DNA of 64,000 nt, taken from Branchiostoma lanceolatum. Its lineage: Eukaryota; Chordata; Leptocardii; Amphioxiformes; Branchiostomatidae. The notes below the pieces were generated by a model, which was not told the DNA's origin, did not search any database, and was given only the letters and a program-made list of their open reading frames with translations. The stretch lies in NCBI RefSeq assembly GCF_035083965.1, contig NC_089737.1:14621029-14685028 (forward strand). Reading direction: 5' to 3'. Below are positions 12,031 to 40,000 of the stretch, piece by piece. The position numbers and the translations under genes are program-made. The first letter of the stretch is position 1, and every line of letters starts with the position of its first letter.

Positions 12031-13511
12031 AAACCACACAAGTTCCACAAATGTATTCAGCCGTGTGTTACGCCGAAGGGCGGTTATTCCGGCTATATAG
12101 ATACAGATACAGAAGAAGCACATGGAAATTAAAAGCTTTAAAATGATCTTATTGAAAGGAGGGAAGTATTCAATAAGAACTAATTGCAACACAAAGTTGA
12201 TGTCTTTTATAAATAAATGTAAACGTTACATTCATTCAATTTCATTGCATTCTGTTAACCTTGAAATGGAAAAGGAAGGCGGCAAAAGGAGAGACATATG
12301 CAGTTGGCTTCATTGAAAAGAACATTGGAAAGACACGACAATGGGACGAATCGAAAGGCCTGACGATTGAACGAGGATGGGGGACATGAAGGCATTTAAT
12401 AAGTACTAATTGCAACGAAAAGTTGGTGGATGAATGTAAAGGATACTTGCTATATCTCATCTTTTAACGAATACATTGTTTTATGCAACCCATAAAATGG
12501 AAAAGCTATAAAACAAAGAGACGTATGAAGTTGGCTAACTTGAAAAGAATAGCAAAAATACTTAGAAAAGCCACGGCAATGGGCCGAAGTCAAAGTCGAG
12601 TAAAGGAACGAGGAATACTTAAGAAGGAAGCCATGGTTGCCCTACAGAAGGAGTAGGAAGACCTAAGTTTATGTAACTCTAGGCCTGTTGAAAGTATCAA
12701 TTGTAATCATGCAGTTTTATGCTGACAACCTGCAGATTTCTGTGTTGCCCAATGCCTTTTGCTTAATTTTCCCATCCACTTAGTGGTGCGTTAGAGATAA
12801 CAGACAATGGGTAGTGGGCAAAGAGCAGACCACAGTGATGACACTATTCACGTTATCGAAATGGCACACAAGATAAGACAAACATGTTTTTATTGGATAT
12901 CTTGTGTGCTATCGTCAAAGATGCTTCGTCAGCTGACAGATAAGCTGAGCGATAGATGTACAGAAGAAGCTGGTGTGTTACGCCGAAGGGCGGTTATACC
13001 GGCTATATAGATACAGATACAGATACAGAAGAAGCACATGAAAATTAAAAGCCTTAAAATGATCTTATTGAAAGGATGGAGGTTTATGATAGGTTTGGAT
13101 TCCAGGCCACTTTCTTGTACTATCTGGGCGTGGAGGGAATGCAAGCCTAATGCGTGATGGCCTCGCATGAGGCTCAGGCACGAGGATATCATCTGTCAGG
13201 TCACGCACTGGCCGACCTTTGGATCTTGCGTAACGCTCCCCGCCCCCAACCCACCCAATAGTCATTCCCTGAGATTATTTAATACGGAGGTTCATTTAGG
13301 GGTTACGAATATTCATTCTCCACCAATGATAAATCATCGAAGGAATCAGAACTTTCGAAACGTCTTACACACGCTACATCCTTTCCTACAAATCAAGTAA
13401 ACTCCATTGAAAGCTATCCCTCAGCAAAGGCTTTGCATTTCAACAAGAAACGGTTCCAAAACTTTCCCTTAAAGACCCTTCCAGTGAGTAATCACTAATC
13501 TGTAGCCCCAC

Positions 13512-13598
13512 CACGTGACTGCAGCGGGCATATAAACCCTATCAGGCGTTGTTGTTTCGCTGAAATCTCGGTGGACCATTTCTGAACGAGGCTTCATC
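13512..13598 (+). promoter_or_regulatory. TATA promoter and 5' leader of the ECM1-like/saposin gene
   Basis: CACGTG (13512-13517) is followed 13 bases later by TATAAA (13531-13536). The ATG is at 13599, about 63 bases downstream of the TATA box, leaving room for a 30-40 base leader. The close E-box/TATA arrangement is seen directly. That it is the functional promoter is inferred from its position next to a signal-peptide exon. Confidence 0.6.
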
Positions 13599-30319
<16,721 letters not shown>

Positions 30320-30538
30320 TAAATCATATTTTGCGAATCAATAACACCATTCAATATTAGAGTTTAAAATGGCCGTTATACCAGAAGATATACGTAGTGA
30401 TAACACAAAAACTGCACATGAATATACATTTGTAAAAGCCAAGGCTTCCAATTCTTTGTATGTATGTGCCGTTTCATTGCTGCTAGGTACATCTCCTGTA
30501 TGTGATTTTTGGTACCTTTAGTTGTTGTATATGATTGT

Positions 30539-30544
30539 AATAAA
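30539..30544 (+). terminator. Polyadenylation signal of the ECM1-like/saposin gene
   Basis: AATAAA about 220 bases downstream of the TGA at 30317-30319, followed within 30 bases by a GT/T-rich stretch. This makes the exon at 30273 the likely terminal exon. Confidence 0.6.
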
Positions 30545-30770
30545 TTCTTTTAAATTGACTTTGTGGTTCTTTTTCTACATGTGTGCAAGTTTAAAGCAAC
30601 ATCCCATACCACATAGTATTGTAGAGTAGATAGTACGTTTCCTAGAACTTTTGCAAAGTAGCAAAATATACCGCGTACACGTTTTGTCTTTTACTATTGT
30701 TAAGCAGTAGATCTAATTTCTTTAGATTCATTATCTCCATGAAAAATGGAGGTATAGTTTTGGTTGGTCA

Positions 30771-30904
<134 letters not shown>

Positions 30905-31205
30905 AGATATCCGTATGGATGGATGGATTGATTGTGATGTTGTTTGGACAAAGATCATGGTCAGATATGGGCCTTCTGGCGTGTGACCTTGGTATTGCAG
31001 CAGAACTTCTGATTTATATGTCATCTCTGGACATGCTATGATCAAGATGTTTGGGTTGTACATAGTTCTGGTCCTCGGGAAGAAGCGTGTACCCCCTAGC
31101 ATCTTGTTCTGGACCTAAGGGGCGTTTTTGTTAAAATATTACAAAGAGAATTACTCAAGAAAGGAGCAACTTATTTTCATGGTAGTCGGCATAGACGAAG
31201 ATGTA
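30905..31205. repeat. Dispersed unclassified repeat, intergenic copy
   Basis: Same family as 18560-18840. Shared landmarks include GTGTGACCTTGGTATTGCAG, CCCCCTAGC and AGAATTACTCAAGAAAGGA. It lies between the ECM1-like and C1q genes. The rest of 31206-32200 holds only a small CACAGGCTA-ended hairpin (31254-31319) and no gene that I can see. Confidence 0.55.
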
Positions 31206-32202
31206 AGCTAGTTCATCTAAATCCGGGAGTTTTCTGATTAAAGTTGATTAAAACCGAGCCTGTGGCGGGAGGGGGTCATTAACCTCCTCCAGCGAGAGCT
31301 TGTGTAAACACAGGCTAGGGACCTAGAATGCCTTGATTTATACTCGTTACGCTCCAGCTATGCCCCGTAGTCATTAGCATACTCAACTTCAACTGAAAGC
31401 AAGAGGGTGCACGCGTGACATTTTGACTGATAGCATACTTAACGTGTCATATTGCAGCCCACACAACGTACAGTGTACACGTCAATCAAACTGGACGGTC
31501 GTGTTACTCATAAACGTGTGGGGGGGGGGATACCACATAAAAAGAAGGATAGTTAGTGCAGTGCCGACCTTTTAACTTTATCTATAAGGGAGAAGTAGGG
31601 CCGCACCAATTCAATTTAGTGGTTCTCGGATTTGATAAGGATATTTGCTCAACCAGCAAAACATAAAGAACACAAAGCCTGCCCAGTGGGGATCTGCAGC
31701 TCATGACGTTCGTAAAGTGGCAATTTTTCATGTTTCTACCTAAAGCTACACTCTATATTCGTCCATATTGTAACACAAATGGATGGTTCCTTTAGTTTTT
31801 ACGAACCGTTTTGAAACATTACATCGATAAGAGCAATACATCATTGAGACTGAATTCGGCAGAAAGCTATGAAGGTTTGAATCATCAAATTTACGATGTA
31901 TTTTGAAAACGCCAACTGATAAGAAACCATGTTTGGCTAGAGTACATTGACTATGGTGCTTGCTCGTTGCCAAGAGAGGTTCTACTTATCGGCGTTGGAC
32001 CCTGCAGACGTGACAGTGTTTTACGTCTGAACGCCTGCCTGTAATGGTTTAGACACGCCCAACCGGCCATAAATCGTCTCTCGAACAAAGAGGGGGACAT
32101 AGATGGTCGATACCACTCAAGCCGCTTGTCAGAACCGTCGGGCTTTCTGACACGCGGTGTAAAGTTCAACCAAGGAGGTTCAACCCACTCAAAAACCGTA
32201 AA

Positions 32203-35200
32203 ATGGCGCCCTGGATGCTTCAAACTGTGGTCGTGTGTGCTGTTCTGGGTATGTATTTGTTTGATTTGTATAGATATTCAAAGTTTAGCGGTTGTATGCG
32301 AAGAATCTGCCTTTGATAAGTAGCTGTGTATGAAAACAGCACCGATCCAGTAACTCTAAATCGGGATCAAAGCAGCAAACATGTCAGCGTATTTATATTT
32401 ACTTCTTTGACTGCACATTGTCAATTACATTGAACTTCATTACCACACATTTGTGAGTTCTGTAAGTTGAATCAATATTGATCTTGATAAATTCGTAGTT
32501 GGAATTACTGTCCATGTAAGCTGTAAGTGCACGTGACGTCACCATGACAACATAGCATCATCAGCTTACACAACAAAGTAGATGATCCCAATGCCACCCA
32601 TGCCATTGAACCTGACCGGGACAATGTCTTGCTAATATAAATGACAATAATATAGGACCCATAATCGCGGATGAGATTGCTTTGATGTATATTTTATATA
32701 TTGTATAGCTCATGTAACTTTCCATGAACGTTTAGCTGACCCTGTAGTCCTTATACCCTTGACCCATATTGATAACGGTGGCCTTTGGTGCCGATTGTGT
32801 TTCAACGTGTTATCAATCATCCAACCCAATCATCATCGAAAACGTTGGGCTTTTATTTTTATTTTTCACTGCTTTCAAAGAAGTAAAACCCCGCATTAGT
32901 ATCGTAGATATAGAACCTTATTGTAGACTTGCAACGTAGTTTACAATTCTTCGCTTGTATCACATCTTATGCCCCATGTTTCACTTAATGTTTGTTTATC
33001 GTTGTTGATTGTTGTCAACTTGCAATTCGCCTACGGGCATGAATTTGCAATAAACTCATAAAGACAGAAAAAAATCATATGTCTGATGTACTTTTAAACA
33101 AGATGTATTGTTTGAGAAATTGCCACAGAATACCCGGTGAATAATACACTTCGTGACTAAGAATTCACCCCCGTTGTACTAGCCTGGTCCCAGTCTCTAG
33201 GGTCGGCTTAGTGGTGTTTTACCGGGCCAGTCAGTTTCTGATGGCCTTTCTACCTCTGGCTGCCATCCTACTATCGCTACCACTGCCATCCTACTTTTCC
33301 GCCGACCCAAGAGTGCCGAGCTAATTAATCCAAGGCCGTAAACAACACCCCGAGCGGGCCAAGCTGTCTGGGCGGGTGAGGGTCACTCACAGTGCCGTAG
33401 AGATATCGGGGAGGCACCGAGGGTATGGATTCCAGGCTACCGTTGTACTAAATTACATGTACTACTGAACCCTTGAACCCATTTATAACAAAATATAACA
33501 ACGCTCCTACCGATATTCATGTGAACTACATCTCTACGAGTACAAAGGAATAGACCGTCTAGAAATAGACCTGTTCTTGACCTAGACAAAGTAAAAACTG
33601 TTCCAATGACAATGCCAATAATGCTTGTTTTTGTTTGCTAAGCCGACAGAGACAAAACTTGAAGATCTCACTGACAAAAATCGTGACGGCACTGCTTGAA
33701 AGACATCTCTTAAGAAAAAAATATTAACGTTACGACGCTACTTAGAGAACATTGTGGCTGCTCATTCGAGCTCCGATTCCTTGAAAAAGCCACACGCAAG
33801 ACGAGGCTTGTCGGTGTGGGCTCGAATTAAGTTCTACATGCGCGGCTACAGCGTCTTTTCTGAAGATGTGGCGTGAGTGTGTACGGTTGGTTTGAGGTTG
33901 TCCTTACTATTTACCTATTGTGGCTGCTCTTTGTTTGACTTGGTACAGCTGAGGTGACGATGTTACAAATGTAATTGCTTTCGTCTCCAGCTGCAGTAGT
34001 TGGAACAGGCCACTGCACAGCCGGATGCAGCTGTTCACAAGAGAGGGTGAGTTGTGCGACTGGATCATACAAACTCTTTATAGAATTGCTCGAACAAGTA
34101 CACTAGAACATTGGTATTTCGTACAAATTCCACATTTCTTCCCATGTCCATTCCTTTTCCGTATTGCGCAGTACAAGTACAAGTATAGGGATATGTACAT
34201 TATTATGCATGTTGATACATTCAAAATGCATGACTGATGCATGAACAGTACTCAGTGTGTAGTGCGTCCACCACTCTACATGTCTATCATCAACAAGAAG
34301 AGCCGATTCGTCACATCTGCCTAGAGATTTGTTGATACATTTGGTGGCATAAGCATTTACTGTACAAGTCAATGTACTATAAAGCCAGATCCAGCCAAAT
34401 GTCATAGAAAATTTGCCATTAAGGAAAGCCATGTACCTCCAGGACTTCAATTCCTCTGAGCTATCAGGTTTTCTGAGGGGTCAGACCAAATATCTTGCTT
34501 TTGTGGGTATTGACTCAGAACTTCCTTGTACCACGCTTGTACCCAGCCATGTCCAAAGTTACGCCTTGTGTTTTCGAGTGAGACCTGGAGCGTTTGTACC
34601 CGCGGTCTTCCTCAGATCTACACTCTACAACTAAGAATATAGTTATGGAAAACTAGCTAGAATTGTACCTAGCCCAATGCCGATTTGAACGACGCAGCTT
34701 TCTTTGCACACTCTCATATAAAGGTATAGTAACATAACTGTTACCAGTGGACTAGCCCCCTGCTGCAGTGATTGCACCACAGTGTGGCCCCAGGGCTATG
34801 AAACGGAGATGGGCACCGCCTTATACATCAATTATGGTGTGGGAGGATTTAAAAAAAACAAAACATAACTGTGACGTCTAAACTCTACAGGTTGCCTTCA
34901 CCCTGACGCGCTCCACCAACGAAGGCAGGATCACCGGCTATAATGACGATCTGGTCGTGACGTTTGACCACGTCATCAGTGACGTAGGAGGAAGCTTCGC
35001 GGGAGAGAAGAACCCGTCCGTCTTCACGTGCGCGTTGCCTGGCGTGTACATGTTCAGGTGAGGCAAACTTGGGGGTGTATGGGGTCGTGTGGCGTAACGA
35101 CAGGGGTTTCGGCCCAGAAAAAAAGCGGTCCCGGGTTCGAATCCCCTGACGCCACCGATGTTGTGCCCTTGGGAAAGGGTTACACGACTTTTGACGACGT

Positions 35201-36226
35201 CCATTGTTATCTGTACGTGGCACTGTTGAAATAAGTTGTGAAAACTTGAGTGCAGTGCCACGTCGTCCTTGTCTGTCTGTGAATTAAAAGACGTAAGACA
35301 AACGAACAACTACAGCAACAACCCTGACAGCTGCAGCTTCAAAAGCAAACCTTCGTCACCAACTTTTAAGATAGGAAATGAGACATTTTCAACTTCAAAA
35401 CTCTGATTAAAGATGTATAAGAAAAGGTCCTCGATGAGACAATCTTTTCTTTTTAATCATTATTTAGTTCAATTCAATTAATTTTGTTTCCGTAGTTTTA
35501 CAGCTCTGGCGCAGAAGCACCACTCCGCCTACATCAAACTGCTGAAGAACGGCGAGTTTCAGGTAACCCAAACAGCTCCCACACCTTTCTCATTTTTGAA
35601 TTATAGATGTTAACGACAGGACATCGTGAAACAGCGAAGTATAAATAAATAAATAAACAGCGGAGTATATTTCGGCATTCACTCCCAAACACCAAGTGTA
35701 CCGAGGTAGTACTACATACTTCCCCCGAACTTTTCCATGTCGATCTTCCAGTTCAGCATTTGATATCTTACATACTAATTTTTCAAGAGTTCAAGGGAGG
35801 AGGTCAGGGGTCTTTTGACATAACAGAAAATAATGTTTTAAATCCGAGAACCAACCAATAAAACTGACGAACCCTAAAAAAGAGGTATAAACAATCTTCT
35901 TTGAATCCTCTTTCATGACAACTGAGAAATTATAAGTCCCTGTTGAATAAGGTTGAACGTTTTGCCCGCAATGAATTATGCTGCGCATACGCATTTGGAA
36001 CCACGAACCCGCTTATTGCCACTTCCCATTTCTGGTTATGTTGCAGACGGCGTTGTGGGCGGGGCGTGTCCAGGGTAACCATGGCAGCGGCTCCAGTACC
36101 GCCGTCCTGCACCTGCGCACTGGAGACAGGGTGTGGCTGGCCATCGGGTCGCCTGGATACTACGGGTTGCATAGCAACGAAAACCGCTTCGCCACATTCA
36201 CGGGCGTCCTGCTTTATTCCGACTAA
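32203..36226 (+). CDS. Secreted C1q-domain protein (5 exons, 171 residues)
   Basis: Exons: 32203-32248, 33991-34046, 34891-35057, 35496-35562, 36047-36226. GT-AG junctions with agreeing phases give 516 bases ending in TAA. Residues 1-16 are a signal peptide (MAPWMLQTVVVCAVLG). A short Cys cluster, HCTAGCSCSQER, takes the place of any collagen stalk. Residues about 35-171 are a complete C1q/TNF-like globular domain. It starts VAFTLTRS, has GVYMFSFTALAQ and LRTGDRVWLAIG in the middle, and ends FTGVLLYSD, as in the family (about 137 residues, the usual size). Such short C1q proteins are expanded in lancelets and molluscs and often act as secreted recognition lectins. That role is inferred, not shown. 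The Cys cluster could support disulfide-linked oligomers. Two SINE fragments sit in introns 2 and 3. Confidence 0.92.
33181..33439. mobile_element. MITE-like element with AGCCTGG ends
   Basis: The left end AGCCTGGTCCCAG and the right end GGATTCCAGGCT form short imperfect inverted ends around GC-rich sequence with no frame. It is in intron 1 of the C1q gene. A short related palindrome (20360-20464) shares the AGCCTGG ends. Confidence 0.5.
34738..34812 (+). repeat. SINE-2 3' fragment, C1q intron 2
   Basis: Matches the non-tRNA part of the element at 39370-39668. Shared blocks: GGACTAGCCCCCTGCTG, a GTGTGGCCC-like block and GGGCTATGAAACGGAGATGGG. The tRNA head is missing. Confidence 0.6.
35083..35235 (+). 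mobile_element. SINE-1 copy with tRNA-like head, C1q intron 3
   Basis: The tRNA-like head GTCGTGTGGCGTAACGACAG ... GGTTCGAATCCCCTGACGCC has a canonical B box (GGTTCGAATCC). It is followed by the family body ATGTTGTGCCCTTGGGAAAG. It begins about 25 bases after the exon 3 donor. Confidence 0.65.
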
Positions 36227-36509
36227 CTCGATTACTATAGTTACGGCGTGTTTCTGCCACGCCAATATGGAGTAGTAGTCTTCAAGTGACAGCACTGCTG
36301 CGTCATCCGCCATGATGGTGACGATTCAGGACACTAGTTTGTTATGGCAAATAAGTCTTGTACATATACGTAGAATATTGTTATAGCTCGTTATGCTACC
36401 CATATCAAAATTGCAGTGTAATGTCTAGTCTTTGTCAGCAGGGCTAGCCCTTTGTTATAGCAACAGGCTAGTTGGCCAGCCCTGGTTGTGTGTGCTGAAC
36501 AGCCAAACC

Positions 36510-36524
36510 AATAAACAAAATAAA
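36510..36524 (+). terminator. Polyadenylation signals of the C1q gene
   Basis: Two overlapping-spaced AATAAA hexamers (36510-36515 and 36519-36524), about 285 bases after the stop. The P450 gene converges from the other side, with its signal at 36916-36921, so about 400 bases separate the two 3' ends. Confidence 0.6.
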
Positions 36525-36915
36525 CAGAGATAAGCACGATGATGTCTGAACATTCTGTTTCATTTGACTCGATTATTCGTGTGTGTGTCTGTGGGATCAT
36601 AATGCGTCAGTTGAGGTTAAAATCATTTGGCGAAGGTATGAAGTCGCGGTTTAGTATTGGTGTAACTATGTAGGTTTATGCGGCCTAGTGTTGAATGTAC
36701 CTGTCAGGTCAGGCACCCAGGGCTAACAGCACAACAGGTAATATCCATGTTACCCCCCCCCCCCCATTAGTAAACTTGCATCTTGTTTAGGTCACCTGGT
36801 AACGTAGAAAGACTAGCAGAAGATCAGCCGGCGCAAAACTAGTGGATCTTCATCAAAGGTACTATCAAGAACAGCACAAACAAAACAAAAAATTGGAATT
36901 GTAAATTCCAGACAG

Positions 36916-36921
36916 TTTATT
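36916..36921 (-). terminator. Polyadenylation signal of the CYP4V-like gene
   Basis: TTTATT on the + strand, AATAAA on the minus strand, about 93 bases downstream of the TGA at 37014-37016. Confidence 0.55.
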
Positions 36922-37013
36922 TTGTTTGTTAAGATTGAGGTGACATCATTCTAAGCCCACGATCTTAACCTCTGGCTTCTTCTCTCTTGTGAGAGCCTTT
37001 AATCCTTGACCCC

Positions 37014-40000
37014 TCACTCCCTGCGGAACAGCTTGACCTTGACCCCGCTCTCAGGTCGAAGGATGACCTCCCCCAGTGGCTTGAAGTCGTCGCGTTGTTG
37101 CGTGGTCTCGATACGGAAATGGCGGAAGATGGAGGACAGAATGGCTTTCTCCTCCATCATAGCAAACTTCTGGCCTGTATATATAAGAAAATTGGAGGTA
37201 ATTCTAAGATGCACTTAACATATAAAGTATATCATAATTATACCATATGATCTCCCATATGTGAGACCTTTTTCAAGAGTTTTCCTCGTACAGTATTCCT
37301 GTGCACTCATCCAGAGCAAAGAGTGGTGAGAGCTCAAGCGATGACGCCCCTATCAAACCGTCATTTCCCTTTACGAGTGGTTGACAGGTACTGCATAAGG
37401 TACTCCCTCCTAAAAAAGACCGCTGCAATTTCAAAGCAAGCTACTAGGAGGCCCAAATATACACCACTTCATTCTTACACCACAAGCTATATGCCACAAC
37501 TATCCAAGACCATAGCACGTCAGAAAATAAAAATATAAGGAATGTCTTCACAGTGCCAAGGTCGCATAGCAGCGGACCGAAAATCGACCTTAACATTCGT
37601 CTTCCCAACACCTACCCAAATACCAAATATCATCATAATCAATTCAGAGGTTCTGGAGTTATAATGAATGCAAAACTACGAAAGCGCAGACACGTCCCCT
37701 CTCATCTTATTTTCTTACCGATGCAGTTCCGGTGCCCAGCGGAGAAAGGGATGTAGGTGTAGGGGTGGCGTCCGACCGAATTCTCCGGGGTAAAACGCTC
37801 AGGGTCAAACCGCTCCGGATCCGGCCAGTGTTTCGGGTTGCGGTGCACGTTGTAGGTGGGAATGATGGCAGTCACTCCCTTTGGCACTTCGTATCCACCT
37901 GGTGTCATGGGAAATAATTGTAATAAAGACCTTTATTGTACATATATCATATACGTTGATGAAGGTTAGACATCTAGGTGATAAGATACGCTAATAATAG
38001 TTAAGCAACTGGATAAGATTTTATAAACAGTCAGACGTTTCAGACAGAATCCTCTATCGTCAGTGACTAAAGACAGGACTTGGAAACCAAGTTTTATACC
38101 AAAACTCTGAACAGATATCAAACAAACAAACAAACAAACAAACAAACAAACAAAACCAATATTACCTACCGATGACACAGTCCTCAGACAGGGTTCTGCC
38201 AAGGAAGGGCCCAGGCGGGTACATGCGCAGGGCTTCCTTGGGTTAAAGAAAGAGAACTATGTGACAAGATGTTGTTGTGGTCAGCGTTGTTCACATCTAA
38301 AATGCCTGGGTTCGAATCCCTTAGGAGCAGACCCTCATGTTGTGAAAATGAGTGCCTAGCTTCGGTAAGGGACGTCCTTTCGAATGGAACAAAGATAAAG
38401 AAATTAAATGATTGAAGCTTTATGATGTCGATTGACCTTAACGGGTTCTAAATGACTGACCTTGATGCAGCATTCCAGGTACTTCATCTCACGAAGGTCA
38501 TCCATGGTCGGCTTGTGGTCAGGGCCACCTGTAGGAGAGAGGGAGGGGGGCATAGGAGGGTCACGTTTTAACCACAATGGAAGCGCAAATCTATGACAAA
38601 GAGCTCAATGTTAATATTATTCCAAGTGGCAACATCATTTTTGCAGCATCGGTGGCATACTATCAGTTTTTGAATACTAAAAAATGAGACAAACTTCTGA
38701 GAAAATATTTTCCGACGTACTCATCACCCTGTCGAGTTCCTCATGAACCTTCTTCTGCACCTCGGGGTGGGACCCGATCAGGAAAGTCGCAAAGCTGGCA
38801 GCGGCAGCCGTGGTGTCATGGCCCTGCAGAGGAAGAATAGTGTATTTTTAGTCTGGTATCACTCACTCATTCACTCACACGCTCACTCACTCATTCACTC
38901 ACTCACTCACATTCACTCACTCATTCTCACACTCACTCACCCACTCACCTACTCACTCTCACTCACACACTCACTCACTCACTCACTCACTCACTCACTC
39001 ACTCACTCACTCTCACTCACTCACTCACTCACTCACCCAATCACCCACTCACTCAATCACTCGCTCACTCTCACTCACTATCACTCACTCTCACGCTCTC
39101 ACACTCACTCATCACTCACTCACTCACTCACACACTCTCACACTCACTCACTCACTCACTCACTCTCACGCTCTCACACTCACTCATCACTCACTCACTC
39201 ACTCACACACTCTCACACTCACTCACTCACCCACCCACCCACCCATTGACCCACCCAATACCGTGCCCTACACTCATTGGATAACAACCAAATGCCCATA
39301 CGTCCTCAAAAGGGCTATGGGACTACTCTCTACAGAAACAGCATTGCCAATTGCTGTAGCTATAGATGGGAACAACAAAGAGTGGCCCGGGCGTCTTGAA
39401 AAGACGCATAGGGGTGGCGCCCATCTCCATTTCTATAGCCCTTGGGCCACACACATTTGTGCAAGTCACTACAGCAGGGGGCTAGTCCGCTGGTAGTGAT
39501 GTGTGTTTCACTTCCATACTCTTTCCCAAATGCTGAGTGCTAAGCAGAGAAAGCAGTACGTATGTACCATTTTTAAAGTCTTTGGTATATATGACCCGGC
39601 CGGGGTTCGAACTCACGACCTACCGTGTGCAAGGCGAACACTCTACCAACTAGGCCATTGCACCGGAACAACAGACTAACAGGGAAATAAACTTGTGAAA
39701 TCAGAGTACCGCAAACATGAAGTTGTCCACTTCTTCCTGGATGTCCTCGTTCGTGAGTTTTGCCTCCCCCACGGATGCGTAGAGAAGCATGTCGAGGAAC
39801 GCCAAGCGCTTCCGGCCGCCGATGGCGACGGGCTTGTCCGGATCCTCCACGATGTCGAACGCGTCCTGTGATTGGCTCTCCAGCTGCTTCTGGAACTGTT
39901 CGCTACGCTCCTTGATGACCTTGAGAGAGAGGTCAAATAAAATGCAAGACTAAAAACAAATCAACCAGGATTTCTTGTAGAAATTCTTATTGCAGAATCA

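Noticed and set aside
11323..12132. 269-residue open frame on the + strand
   Set aside because: It is antisense to LINE-A and then crosses a 34-base minisatellite; the repetitive peptide is a by-product of the array.
38743..39249. 168-residue His/Ser/Thr/Leu frame
   Set aside because: It starts in antisense of CYP4 exon 8 and runs through a CACT microsatellite.
39595..39668. Possible tRNA gene on the minus strand
   Set aside because: A and B boxes are good, but the acceptor stem does not pair and a SINE body follows, shared with 34738-34812.
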